A stretch of DNA of 64,000 nucleotides. Source: Streptomyces sp. TRM68367 (GTDB lineage Bacteria > Actinomycetota > Actinomycetes > Streptomycetales > Streptomycetaceae). A program made the translations under genes and the position numbers. The notes under the pieces were generated by a model. That model was not told the origin of the DNA. It saw only the letters and a list, made by a program, of their open reading frames with translations, and did not search any database. Shown here piece by piece: positions 49,579 to 57,925 of the stretch (the stretch's first letter is position 1; the number at the start of each line of letters is the position of its first letter). The DNA is taken from assembly GCF_014495685.1 (NCBI RefSeq), contig NZ_JACTVI010000008.1, forward strand, positions 121,068 to 185,067, written 5' to 3'.

Positions 49579-50556
49579 GTGAGCAGGCTCCAGGTCGTCA
49601 GCGGCAAGGGCGGTACCGGCAAGACCACGGTGGCCGCGGCCCTCGCGCTGGCCCTGGCCACGGAGGGGAAGCGGACGCTTCTCGTCGAGGTCGAGGGCCG
49701 GCAGGGCATCGCGCAGCTCTTCGAGACGGAGGCGCTGCCGTACGAGGAACGGAAGATCGCGGTGGCCCCGGGCGGCGGCGAGGTGTACGCCCTCGCCATC
49801 GACCCCGAACTGGCCCTGCTGGACTACCTCCAGATGTTCTACAAGCTGGGCGGCGCCGGCCGGGCCCTGAAAAAGCTCGGCGCGATCGACTTCGCCACGA
49901 CCATCGCGCCCGGTCTGCGGGACGTCCTGCTCACCGGCAAGGCGTGCGAGGCGGTCCGGCGCAAGGACAAGCACGGGCGGCTCGCGTACGACTACGTCGT
50001 CATGGACGCGCCACCCACCGGCCGCATCACGCGGTTCCTGAACGTCAACGACGAGGTCGCCGGCCTGGCGAAGATCGGCCCGATACACAATCAGGCGCAG
50101 GCCGTGATGCGGGTGCTGAAGTCGCCGGAGACGGCCGTGCACCTGGTGACGCTGCTGGAGGAGATGCCGGTCCAGGAGACCGCGGACGGCATCGCCGAGC
50201 TGCGGGCGGCGCGGCTGCCGGTGGGGCGGATCATCGTCAACATGGTGCGCCCGGAGGTGTTGGACGGCGACGGCCTGGAACTCGTACGGGGGCTGCCACG
50301 TTCAGCCATTGCCCGGTCACTGTCGGCGGCCGGGCTCGGCGGGGCGCGGCGCGGCGGGCACGCCGAGCGGCTGGTGGACCCGTTGCTCGCGCAGGCCGAG
50401 GAGTACGCCGAGCGGTACGCGCTGGAGCACGAGCAGCGGTCCGCCCTGACCGAGCTGGGCCTGCCGCTGCACGAACTGCCGCTGCTCACCGAGGGGATGG
50501 ACCTGGCGGGGTTGTACGACCTCGCCGCCGAGCTGCGCGAGCAGGGCGTGTCATGA
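49579..50556 (+). CDS. ArsA/GET3-like ATPase (first of a pair)
   Basis: An ArsA-family (SIMIBI) ATPase, 325 residues from GTG 49579. The P-loop is VVSGKGGTGKTTVAAALALAL, switch-like segment YVVMDAPPTGRITRFLNV, and IVNMVRPEV. Bacterial homologues exist as adjacent pairs in actinobacteria (as I recall, SCO3577-SCO3578) and probably act as heterodimers, unlike single-chain ArsA pumps. No arsB or arsR is nearby, so arsenite export is unlikely. The location next to wblA and a PBP gene is conserved. The second ATPase follows after 67 bp on the same strand. Confidence 0.87.
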   Translation: MSRLQVVSGKGGTGKTTVAAALALALATEGKRTLLVEVEGRQGIAQLFETEALPYEERKIAVAPGGGEVYALAIDPELALLDYLQMFYKLGGAGRALKKLGAIDFATTIAPGLRDVLLTGKACEAVRRKDKHGRLAYDYVVMDAPPTGRITRFLNVNDEVAGLAKIGPIHNQAQAVMRVLKSPETAVHLVTLLEEMPVQETADGIAELRAARLPVGRIIVNMVRPEVLDGDGLELVRGLPRSAIARSLSAAGLGGARRGGHAERLVDPLLAQAEEYAERYALEHEQRSALTELGLPLHELPLLTEGMDLAGLYDLAAELREQGVS

Positions 50557-50603
50557 GCGGCCCGGCCGGGCCCGGCACGGGCCGGAAGCGCGGGCCCGTC
50601 ACG

Positions 50604-50650
50604 AGTCGGAAGCAGGGGATGCCATGAGTCCGGAAGCAAGGGATGCCATG
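50604..50650 (+). repeat. 23/24-bp tandem duplication including a start codon
   Basis: AGTCGGAAGCAGGGGATGCCATG (50604-50626) is followed directly by AGTCCGGAAGCAAGGGATGCCATG (50627-50650). Each unit ends in an ATG; the two ATGs (50624, 50648) are in the same frame of the second ArsA-like gene. Confidence 0.8.
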
Positions 50651-52012
50651 AGTCCGGACCCGGCCCAGGCCAGGTCCTCCCCCCGGGGTCCCGCGCACGA
50701 CCCCGCCCGCCCCCACCACCTCTCCCCCGCGCGCGTGCTGGACGTCGATCCACTGCTCGCGGACCCGGACACCCGGATCGTGGTGTGCTGCGGCTCGGGC
50801 GGGGTCGGCAAGACCACGACCGCGGCGGCGCTGGGGCTGCGCGCGGCCGAGCAGGGCCGCAAGGTGGTGGTCCTCACCATCGATCCCGCCCGCCGGCTGG
50901 CCCAGTCCATGGGCATCGACTCGCTCGACAACACCCCGCGCCGGGTGAAGGGCATCGAAGGCGACGGCGAGCTGCACGCGATGATGCTCGACATGAAGCG
51001 CACCTTCGACGAGATCGTCGAGGCGCACGCGGACCCGGAGCGGGCCGCCGCGATCCTGTCCAACCCCTTCTACCAGTCGCTCTCGGCGGGCTTCGCGGGC
51101 ACGCAGGAGTACATGGCGATGGAGAAGCTGGGCCAGCTGCGGTCCCGGGACGAGTGGGACCTGATCGTGGTGGACACGCCGCCGTCCCGGTCCGCCCTCG
51201 ACTTCCTCGACGCGCCCAAGCGGCTGGGGTCGTTCCTGGACGGGCGGCTGATCCGGCTGCTGACGGCCCCGGCGAAGCTGGGCGGCCGGGCCGGGATGAA
51301 GTTCCTCAACGTCGGCATGTCGATGATGACCGGCACGCTCGGCAAGCTGCTCGGGGGTCAGCTGCTGAAGGACGTCCAGACGTTCGTGGCCGCGATGGAC
51401 ACGACCTTCGGCGGTTTCCGCACGCGCGCGGACGCGACGTACAAGCTGCTCCAGGCGCCCGGGACGGCGTTCCTGGTGGTCGCGGCCCCGGAGCGGGACG
51501 CGCTACGGGAGGCCGCGTACTTCGTGGAGCGGCTGGCCGCCGAGGACATGCCGCTCGCCGGTCTGGTGCTCAACCGGGTGCACGGCAGCGGCGCCGGCCG
51601 GCTGTCGGCCGAGCGGGCGCTCGCCGCCGCGGAAAATCTTGAGGAGTCCCGCATTGTGGATCAGGAGAGCGGGAAAGCTGATTTTCGTAACTCCCCCGAC
51701 ACGTATGGAAGTTCAGAAAACCCCCGCTCATCTCCCAGCTCCGGGCCAGCGGACCCCGACGGAGGCTCCCCCGCCGCCGAAGACTCCGCACCGCCCGTCG
51801 ACCGGCTCACCGCAGGACTGCTGAGGCTGCACGCGGATCGTATGCAGCTGCTCTCCCGCGAGCAGCGCACGCGCGACCGCTTCACCTCGCTGCACCCCGA
51901 GGTCGCGGTGACCGAGGTGGCCGCGCTGCCCGGCGATGTGCACGACCTCGCGGGGCTGCGGAACATCGGCAGCCGCCTGGCGGCGAACAGGCCGGAGCTG
52001 CCGAGGGACTGA
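50624..52012 (+). CDS. ArsA/GET3-like ATPase (second of a pair)
   Basis: The partner ATPase, 462 residues from ATG 50624 or 454 from ATG 50648; both starts arise from a tandem duplication. The P-loop is VVCCGSGGVGKTTTAAALGLRA, then TIDPARRLAQSMG, the switch II segment LIVVDTPPSRSALDFLDAP, and LAGLVLNRVHGSGAG. A disordered insert of about 50 residues (about 345-395) near DQESGKADFRNS and PSSGPADPDGGSP interrupts the C-terminal part. It would pair with the preceding ATPase. No metal-binding Cys motif like that of ArsA or Get3 is seen; function unknown. Confidence 0.87.
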   Translation: MSPEARDAMSPDPAQARSSPRGPAHDPARPHHLSPARVLDVDPLLADPDTRIVVCCGSGGVGKTTTAAALGLRAAEQGRKVVVLTIDPARRLAQSMGIDSLDNTPRRVKGIEGDGELHAMMLDMKRTFDEIVEAHADPERAAAILSNPFYQSLSAGFAGTQEYMAMEKLGQLRSRDEWDLIVVDTPPSRSALDFLDAPKRLGSFLDGRLIRLLTAPAKLGGRAGMKFLNVGMSMMTGTLGKLLGGQLLKDVQTFVAAMDTTFGGFRTRADATYKLLQAPGTAFLVVAAPERDALREAAYFVERLAAEDMPLAGLVLNRVHGSGAGRLSAERALAAAENLEESRIVDQESGKADFRNSPDTYGSSENPRSSPSSGPADPDGGSPAAEDSAPPVDRLTAGLLRLHADRMQLLSREQRTRDRFTSLHPEVAVTEVAALPGDVHDLAGLRNIGSRLAANRPELPRD

Positions 52013-52352
52013 CGGCCCGTGCCGTGGGTATGCGCGGACGTGAGCTGCCGTAGTGCCCGCCAAACTGCAACAGATCCAGCGAAACCGTCGCAAGTCCGCC
52101 AGAACCGCCACAGGTCATGGCAAGCCAGAGCCGCCGCCGTACATCGGACAGAACGGATCCGCCGCATCAGACCTGGCGGAACGAGTCGCCGCAGACCGGC
52201 GGGACCGCAGTCGTCGCAGACCGACGGACACCGCAGACCGACGGACCTGAGTCGCCGTAGACCTGCCGTAACCCTCAGTCCTGGACCGGAGTCGCCGTGG
52301 ACCCGGGGCGAGCCGGCCGGCTGTCCGGAGCTGCCGTAATGCCGTCGGGGTC
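52013..52352. other. Convergent gap between ArsA-like gene and wblA, with short repeats
   Basis: About 340 bp without a gene. It is rich in degenerate repeats, notably CGCAGACCGACGGAC at 52215-52229 and 52232-52246, and several GAGTCGCCGT(A/G)GACC copies. No hairpin with a T tract is evident; transcripts from both sides end here. Confidence 0.5.
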
Positions 52353-52691
52353 TCAGCCGACCGCCGCGTAGTTCTCGTACATCTCGTCGTCGTCGAGGGC
52401 TACCAGCCCGGCCCCCCGCTCGTACTCCGTGCGCGCGGTCTCCAGCAGCCGGCGCCACGAGGTCACGGTGGGCCGCCTGCGCAGCAGTGCGCGGCGTTCC
52501 CGCTCCGTCATGCCTCCCCACACGCCGAACTCGACGCGGTTGTCCAACGCGTCGGCCAGGCACTCCGTACGCACCGGGCATCCGGTGCACACCGCCTTGG
52601 CCCTGTTCTGCGCTGCTCCCTGAACGAACAGTTCATCCGGATCGGTAGTGCGGCAGGCCGCCTGCGCACTCCAGTCGGTTACCCAGCCCAT
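52353..52691 (-). CDS. wblA: WhiB-like regulator WblA
   Basis: An iron-sulphur WhiB-family transcription factor, pleiotropic down-regulator of antibiotic production and needed for sporulation in Streptomyces. From ATG 52691 (SD GGGAGAGGA) it has 112 residues; a GTG at 52748 would add 19. The four cluster Cys are in AACRTT, AVCTGCPVRTEC (C-x2-C-x5-C), and the family motif GVWGGMTERERRALLRRR follows. The C-terminal NYAAVG end is typical of WblA. About 500 bp of upstream sequence shared with the divergent PBP gene contains two inverted repeats. Confidence 0.95.
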   Translation of the reverse strand: MGWVTDWSAQAACRTTDPDELFVQGAAQNRAKAVCTGCPVRTECLADALDNRVEFGVWGGMTERERRALLRRRPTVTSWRRLLETARTEYERGAGLVALDDDEMYENYAAVG

Positions 52692-53207
52692 ACCGGCGCC
52701 GTCCTCTCCCGAATCGAGGCTCCCCCACGGCGGCAGCGGCATATTCACCGCCGCCAGTTGAGGACGTTACGGAAGGTGGGCACAGCGCAACACCCCCTTC
52801 GGGCCCAATCTTGAATGGCCCGAACGGACTATGGGTAAGCGGCAGATCACCCGCGGGAGTGAGCTGACGACATAGAGAACTTTCCCGGCAAACCGGGACA
52901 GTCCTCTTGCGTCACAACGGACGCCGGATGACACACAAGGCGGATTCGGACACGTCCCGCCGAAAAAAATAGCGAAAGTCCGGAACGTTTCGGGGCCGCC
53001 GGACGTATTGATACGTGGCCTCACTGCTGTGACAGTTGACAGCAGCTTAGGCCAAGGCCTGCACGCCTGTCCGGCGAACGGGAAGGTCGGCCACGCTCTT
53101 TGCCATGCCGTGAAGGTGCGTGCGGTCAGCCCCTGATCCGGCGCCGGGCCACCCCGACGGACAACCGTTCCCTCGGAACGTTCATGAGTACGGTTTAGGC
53201 TGCCCCC
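52692..53207. promoter_or_regulatory. Divergent wblA / PBP regulatory region
   Basis: A 515-bp non-coding stretch with lower GC than its surroundings. It contains the palindrome ACGTATTGATACGT (53003-53016) and an inverted repeat CTGCTGT-N8-ACAGCAG (53024-53045). These are candidate operators; which of the two genes they serve is unknown. A long leader for wblA is plausible. Confidence 0.5.
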
Positions 53208-55484
53208 ATGCCAAAGAAGCGCTCGGGCGGCGGGCTGTCGCCCACGCAGCAGGCCGCCAAGTTCCTCGGTGTCAGTGTGCTCGCGGGAGCCGTGCTGGCG
53301 GGCATCGCACTGCCCGCCGTCGGCGCGCTGGGCCTTGCCGCCAAGGGATCCGTGGAGAGCTTCGACGAGCTCCCGGCCACCCTCAAGACCCCGCCGCTGA
53401 GCCAGCGGACCACGATCCTGGACGCCGACGGCGGCCAGATCGCCACGGTCTACTCGCGCGACCGCACGGTCGTCGGCCTCAAGGACATCTCGCCGTACAT
53501 GCAGAGGGCGATCGTCGCGATCGAGGACGCGCGGTTCTACCAGCACGGCGCGGTGGACCTGAAGGGCGTCCTGCGCGCCCTCAACCGGAACGCGCAGAGC
53601 GGCGGCGTCCAGGAGGGCGCGTCCACGCTCACCCAGCAGTACGTCAAGAACGTCTTCGTCGAGGAGGCCGGCGACGACCCGACGAAGGTCGCGCAGGCCA
53701 CGCAGCAGACCATCGGCCGCAAGATCCGCGAGCTGAAGTACGCGATCCAGGTCGAGGAGGAACTGGGCAAGAAGAAGATCCTCGAGAACTACCTGAACAT
53801 CACCTTCTTCGGCCAGCAGGCCTACGGCGTCGAGGCCGCCGCCCAGCGCTACTTCTCCAAGTCCGCCAAGGACCTCACCCTCCCGGAATCGGCGCTGCTG
53901 GCCGGCATCGTCCAGTCGCCCAGCCGGTACGACCCGGTCAACGACGAGGCGGAGGCCACCAAGCGGCGCAACGTCGTCCTGCAGCGCATGGCGGACCTCG
54001 GCGACGTCTCCCAAGCCGAGGCCGACGAGGCGAAGAAGGCACCGCTGGGCCTGAAGGTCAGCCAGCCCAGGAACGGCTGCATCACGGCGGTCGAGGGCGC
54101 GGGCTTCTTCTGCGACTACGTCCGCGAGGTCTTCCTGAACGACCCGGTCTTCGGCAAGACCAAGGAGAAGCGGGCGAAGATCTGGAACCAGGGCGGCCTG
54201 ACGGTCCGTACGACGCTCGACCCGAAGGCGCAGGAGTCGGTGCAGGCGTCGGTCCGGGACCACGTCAAAAAGAGCGACGACGTGGCGACCGCCGCCAGCA
54301 TCGTCGAGCCCGGCACCGGCAAGATCCTGGCCATGGGGCAGTCACGGCCGTACGGCTTCGGCAAGAACGAGACGCAGATCAACCTCTCCGTGGACCGGAG
54401 GATGGGCGGCGGCGTGGGCTACCAGCCCGGTTCGACGTTCAAGCCGATCGTGGCCGCCGCCGCCATCGAGGACGGCATGCCTGCGACGAAGTCGTACCCC
54501 TCGCCGTACGAGATGGCGTACCCGAGCCCGGTCTCGACCTGCGACGGCAAGAGGTGGGTGAACGACCGGAACAACCCCGCCAAGGTCGCCAACGAGAACA
54601 AGTCGGAGGTCGGCCCGTACAGCATGAAGGAGGCGACCGCCAAGTCGGTCAACACCTACTACGTGCAGCTGATCAGCGACATCGGCATCTGCCCGGTGAC
54701 GACGATGGCGCAGAAGATGGGCGTCGAGCGGGCCGACGGCGACAAGATGCCGCAGGTGCCGTCCATCGCCCTGGGCACCCAGGAGATGTCCCCGCTGACC
54801 ATGGCGAACGCCTACGCGACCTTCGCCTCGCGCGGCATGTACTGCACGCCGGTCGCCATCGAGTCGATCAGCCAGCGGGTCGGCGACCGGACGAAGTCGC
54901 TCCCGGTGCCGAAGTCGACCTGCTCGCGCGCGATGTCCGAGACCACCGCCGACACCGTCAATACGCTGCTGAGGGGCGTTGTCGAGGACGGTACGGGTAA
55001 GGAAGCGGGCCTCGGCAGCCGCCCGAGCGCCGGCAAGACCGGTACGACGGACGAGCGCTACGCGGCCTGGTTCGTGGGCTACACGCCGAACATGTCCGGC
55101 GCGGTGTGGGTCGGCGACCCGGCGCACAAGCGGAAGATGACCGACATCACCATCGGCGGCGTCTGGCACGACAAGGTGTTCGGTGGCCAGGTTCCCGGCC
55201 CGATCTGGCGGGACATGATGACCGGCGCGCTGGACGGCAAGCCCGCCCCCGACTTCAACCTCGTCGACATCCCCGACCCGCCCAAGCGGGACCGCGGGAA
55301 CGACAACGGGGGCAACGACGGCGACAACGGCGACAGGAACGACGGTTTCATCGGCGGCCTGATCGGCGGCAACAACGGAGGCGGCGACGGCGCCACCCCG
55401 GCGCCCGAGTTCACATTCCCGGAAGGCTTCTTCCAGGGCCAGGGGAACGGCGGCGGCAACGGGAACGGCGGGCGGCGCGGCTGA
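53208..55484 (+). CDS. Class A penicillin-binding protein (transglycosylase/transpeptidase)
   Basis: A bifunctional peptidoglycan synthase, 758 residues. A basic N-terminus and one membrane helix (FLGVSVLAGAVLAGIALPAVGAL) precede the GT51 domain (about 70-240) with EDARFYQHGAVDLKGVLRA (catalytic Glu) and GASTLTQQYVKN. The transpeptidase domain has the active Ser in GSTFKP (Ser about 409), SVN near 483, and KTGTT near 609. A Gly/Asn/Asp-rich low-complexity tail (about 685-758) is outside the cell. It is divergent from wblA, as in S. coelicolor. Strong terminator downstream. Confidence 0.94.
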   Translation: MPKKRSGGGLSPTQQAAKFLGVSVLAGAVLAGIALPAVGALGLAAKGSVESFDELPATLKTPPLSQRTTILDADGGQIATVYSRDRTVVGLKDISPYMQRAIVAIEDARFYQHGAVDLKGVLRALNRNAQSGGVQEGASTLTQQYVKNVFVEEAGDDPTKVAQATQQTIGRKIRELKYAIQVEEELGKKKILENYLNITFFGQQAYGVEAAAQRYFSKSAKDLTLPESALLAGIVQSPSRYDPVNDEAEATKRRNVVLQRMADLGDVSQAEADEAKKAPLGLKVSQPRNGCITAVEGAGFFCDYVREVFLNDPVFGKTKEKRAKIWNQGGLTVRTTLDPKAQESVQASVRDHVKKSDDVATAASIVEPGTGKILAMGQSRPYGFGKNETQINLSVDRRMGGGVGYQPGSTFKPIVAAAAIEDGMPATKSYPSPYEMAYPSPVSTCDGKRWVNDRNNPAKVANENKSEVGPYSMKEATAKSVNTYYVQLISDIGICPVTTMAQKMGVERADGDKMPQVPSIALGTQEMSPLTMANAYATFASRGMYCTPVAIESISQRVGDRTKSLPVPKSTCSRAMSETTADTVNTLLRGVVEDGTGKEAGLGSRPSAGKTGTTDERYAAWFVGYTPNMSGAVWVGDPAHKRKMTDITIGGVWHDKVFGGQVPGPIWRDMMTGALDGKPAPDFNLVDIPDPPKRDRGNDNGGNDGDNGDRNDGFIGGLIGGNNGGGDGATPAPEFTFPEGFFQGQGNGGGNGNGGRRG

Positions 55485-55504
55485 CGGCCGACGCGGTGAC
55501 GCGG

Positions 55505-55557
55505 GCGGCCCCTTTCCTTCGTACGGCCGTGTGGGCGTACGAGGGGAAAGGGGCCGC
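55505..55557 (+). terminator. PBP gene terminator
   Basis: A long stem pairs GCGGCCCCTTTCC and TTCGTACG with CGTACGAG and GGGAAAGGGGCCGC, followed by TTGTTGT, 20 bp after the PBP stop. One of the strongest hairpins in the window. Confidence 0.75.
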
Positions 55558-55687
55558 TTGTTGTGGCGTGACCGTGTGGGGCCGGGTCGGTGACCGGCGT
55601 TGCGCAGGGGGCGGCGCCGTAGGGCCGACCGGTGTCGTGAGGCGATCGGTGTGTGCGTGACCGGTTTGGTGCGGTGACCGGTGTCGG

Positions 55688-56152
55688 TCAGCCGGCCAGC
55701 AGCTTCTTCACGGCGGCGGCGACGCGGCCGCCCTCGGCCTGGCCCGCGACCTTCGGGTTCACGATCTTCATGACGGCACCCATGGCCCGCGGCCCCTCGG
55801 CCCCGGCCGCCTTCGCCTCCTCGACGGCCTGGGCGACGATCGCGTTCAGCTCCTCGTCGGACAGCTGCTTGGGCAGGTACGCGGCGAGCACCTCGCCCTC
55901 CGCCTTCTCCCGCTCGGCCTGCTCGGCCCGACCACCCTGCGCAAAGGCGTCGGCGGCCTCGCGCCGCTTCTTGGCCTCCTTGGTGATCACCTTGAGGACC
56001 TCGTCGTCGGAGAGCTCGCGCTTCGCCTTGCCCGAGACCTCCTCCTTGGTGATCGCGGCGAGCGTCAGCCGGAGCGTCGAGGAGCGGAGCTCGTCGCGCT
56101 CCTTGATCGCGGAGTTGAGGTCATCCTGCAGCTTCGACTTGAGCGTGGTCAT
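55688..56152 (-). CDS. GatB/YqeY domain-containing protein
   Basis: A 154-residue YqeY-type protein from ATG 56152: MTTLKSKLQDDLNSAIKERDELRSSTLRLTLAAI, then EREKAEGEVLAAYLPKQLSDEEL and MGAVMKIVNPKVAGQAEGGRVAAAVKKLL. The fold equals the tail domain of the GatB amidotransferase subunit, which binds tRNA. As a stand-alone protein its role is unclear. It is divergent from the metallophosphoesterase; a 36-bp minisatellite fills the shared upstream region. Confidence 0.9.
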   Translation of the reverse strand: MTTLKSKLQDDLNSAIKERDELRSSTLRLTLAAITKEEVSGKAKRELSDDEVLKVITKEAKKRREAADAFAQGGRAEQAEREKAEGEVLAAYLPKQLSDEELNAIVAQAVEEAKAAGAEGPRAMGAVMKIVNPKVAGQAEGGRVAAAVKKLLAG

Positions 56153-56210
56153 GGGTGCGATTGTCGCAGGTGCGGGGAGAAAGGTGCCTGTTGATTTGAT
56201 GCGGGGTTCG

Positions 56211-56354
56211 TGGGGCGGTGGGTTGAGGGGCGTGCGGGAGGGTCCCTGGGGTGGTGGGTTTAAGGGCGTGCGGAAGGGTCCGTGGGGCGGTGGGTTGAGG
56301 GGCGTGCGGAAAGGTCCCTGGGGCGGTGGGTTGAAGGGCGTGCGGAGGGGCTCG
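56211..56354. repeat. 36-bp tandem minisatellite, four copies
   Basis: A G-rich 36-bp unit starting TGGGGCGGTGGGTTGA repeats at 56211, 56247, 56283 and 56319 with few differences. It lies in the divergent promoter region of the YqeY and metallophosphoesterase genes. Multiples of three keep long shadow frames open on both strands. Confidence 0.9.
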
Positions 56355-56410
56355 GGGAACGGTGACCGTGGGAGGCGGCCCGGCACAGGCGGCGGCCGGG
56401 GTCTGACACG

Positions 56411-57349
56411 ATGGGGCGTATGCGCGCGCGATACGGAGTGCCCCTGGGAATCGCGGCGGTTGGCGCCGCCGGACTGGTCTACGCGGCGGGCTTCGAGGCC
56501 CGATCCTTCCGCCTCCGACGGGTGACGGTCCCCGTCCTGCCCGCCGGGATGCGCCCCCTGCGCGTGTTGCAGGTCGCGGACATCCACATGGTCGGCGGCC
56601 AGCGCAAGAAGCAGCGCTGGCTGCGCAGCCTGGCCGGCCTGCGCCCCGACTTCGTGCTCAACACCGGCGACAACCTCTCGGACCCCGAGGGCGTCCCGGA
56701 GGTCCTGGACGCGCTGGGCCCGCTGATGGAGTTCCCGGGCGCGTACGTCTTCGGCTCCAACGACTACTACGGCCCCAAGCTGCGCAACCCGGCCCGCTAC
56801 CTGATCGAGAAGGCCCAGGGCCGCCACGGCCTGAACGGCAACGCGCCCGCCGTAGGAGCGGTCCACAATCCCTGGGAGGACCTCCGCGACAGTTTCGACG
56901 CCGCGGGCTGGCTCAACCTCACCAACACCCGGGGCACGCTGAAGATCGAGGGCGTGTCGGTGGAGCTGACCGGCCTGGACGACCCGCACATCAAGCGGGA
57001 CCGGTACGAGCAGGTGGCCGGCGGTCCGTCGGCCGGCGCGGACTTCTCGATGGGCGTGGTGCACGCGCCGTACCTCCGCGTCCTGGACGCGTACGCGGCC
57101 GACGGCTACCCCCTGATCCTGGCCGGCCACACCCACGGCGGCCAGCTGTGCGTCCCCTTCTACGGGGCCCTGGTCACCAACTGCGACCTGGACACGGACC
57201 GCGTGAAGGGCCTGTCCACGCACACGGCGGAGGGCCGCACGGCCTACCTTCACGTCTCGGCGGGCTGCGGCACGAACCGCTACACACCGGTGCGCTTCGC
57301 CTGCCCGCCGGAGGCGACGTTGCTGACGCTGGTGGGGCGGGACGCGTGA
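56411..57349 (+). CDS. Metallophosphoesterase (calcineurin-like, YkuE type)
   Basis: A 312-residue calcineurin-like phosphoesterase with an N-terminal membrane anchor or signal (LGIAAVGAAGLVYAAGF). Metal-binding motifs are VLQVADIHMV (D-x-H), NTGDNLSD (GD-N), FGSNDYYG (GN-H-D replaced by GSND), and LAGHTHGGQLCVPFYG. The GNHD-to-GSND change is usual in this actinobacterial group. The start may be ATG 56411 or ATG 56420. It probably acts on phospho-lipid or wall-linked phosphate outside or at the membrane; substrate unknown. Confidence 0.88.
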   Translation: MGRMRARYGVPLGIAAVGAAGLVYAAGFEARSFRLRRVTVPVLPAGMRPLRVLQVADIHMVGGQRKKQRWLRSLAGLRPDFVLNTGDNLSDPEGVPEVLDALGPLMEFPGAYVFGSNDYYGPKLRNPARYLIEKAQGRHGLNGNAPAVGAVHNPWEDLRDSFDAAGWLNLTNTRGTLKIEGVSVELTGLDDPHIKRDRYEQVAGGPSAGADFSMGVVHAPYLRVLDAYAADGYPLILAGHTHGGQLCVPFYGALVTNCDLDTDRVKGLSTHTAEGRTAYLHVSAGCGTNRYTPVRFACPPEATLLTLVGRDA

Positions 57350-57451
57350 TCGGGGGGCGGCGACGGTGGGGGCCGGCGGGCGGTGATGACGGATCACCCA
57401 AACACCCCACTCAAATAGTCCGATATGCCCCATTCTGCCTAGCGTGAGGGC

Positions 57452-57694
57452 ATGACCGCCCCGATACCCAGGGACATCCCGGACCTCCCCGCGGTTCCTG
57501 GCGCACCCGCGCTGTCGCCGTCCCCCGTCCCGGCCACGGCGGTGGTGGCACCCGTACGCCATCCCCTGACCGCCACTTTCCGCCTGCTGACCGCCCTGGC
57601 GGCGATCACCGGCGTGACGATCACACTCCTCCTCGGCAGCCCCACCCGCCACCGCTCAAAAACGGGATTTCGTCTACAGCCACCAGTGGGCTAA
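57452..57694 (+). CDS. Truncated membrane protein, Pr6Pr-like N-terminus (80 aa)
   Basis: ATG 57452 with GTGAGGG upstream starts a Pro-rich segment followed by [28 protein letters not shown], which resembles the first helix of Streptomyces Pr6Pr-type membrane proteins. Those continue with several more helices. Here the similarity stops at LLLGSP, and 20 unrelated residues (THRSK-like, basic) lead to a stop 35 bp before tRNA-Pro. I read it as a gene whose 3' part was lost, perhaps during an earlier integration at the tRNA. It may not be functional. Confidence 0.5.
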   Translation: MTAPIPRDIPDLPAVPGAPALSPSPVPATAVVAPVRHPLTATFRLLTALAAITGVTITLLLGSPTRHRSKTGFRLQPPVG

Positions 57695-57728
57695 AGTAAA
57701 CGACGTCGCCGCGACAAGCAGCGACGAT

Positions 57729-57802
57729 CGGGGTGTAGCGCAGCTTGGCAGCGCGCTTCGTTCGGGACGAAGAGGTCGTGGGTTCAAATCCCGCCACCCC
57801 GA
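57729..57802 (+). tRNA. tRNA-Pro (anticodon CGG)
   Basis: Complete cloverleaf: acceptor CGGGGTG/CACCCCG, anticodon stem CTTCG/CGAAG with loop TTCGGGA (anticodon CGG, reads CCG), and TTCAAAT in the T-loop. No encoded CCA. Its 3' end faces the AICE integrase gene and is the probable attachment site; the tRNA remains intact. Confidence 0.95.
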
Positions 57803-57811
57803 CAGAGAAAC

Positions 57812-57855
57812 AACAGGTCAGGCACCTACTCAAGTGAGTAGGTGCCTGACCTGTT
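57812..57855 (+). terminator. tRNA-Pro terminator
   Basis: Perfect 21-bp arms (starting AACAGGTCAGGCACC) with a 2-nt loop, followed by TGG, 9 bp after the tRNA. It would end the tRNA transcript, and also block read-through into the element. Confidence 0.75.
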
Positions 57856-57925
57856 TGGTCTGCGTGTCTATCTGCGTGACTGAGGCCTGTCCGATGGGTC
57901 AGCCTCCGCACTCATCGGACACGCC

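Noticed and set aside
49579..52012. Arsenite efflux operon
   Set aside because: The ATPases lack ArsA metalloid-binding Cys and there is no arsB, arsC or arsR nearby.
55653..56525. Plus-strand frame with GPWGGGLKGVRK repeats as a repeat protein gene
   Set aside because: The repeats arise from a 36-bp non-coding minisatellite whose unit length keeps frames open on both strands; the rest is antisense to the YqeY gene.
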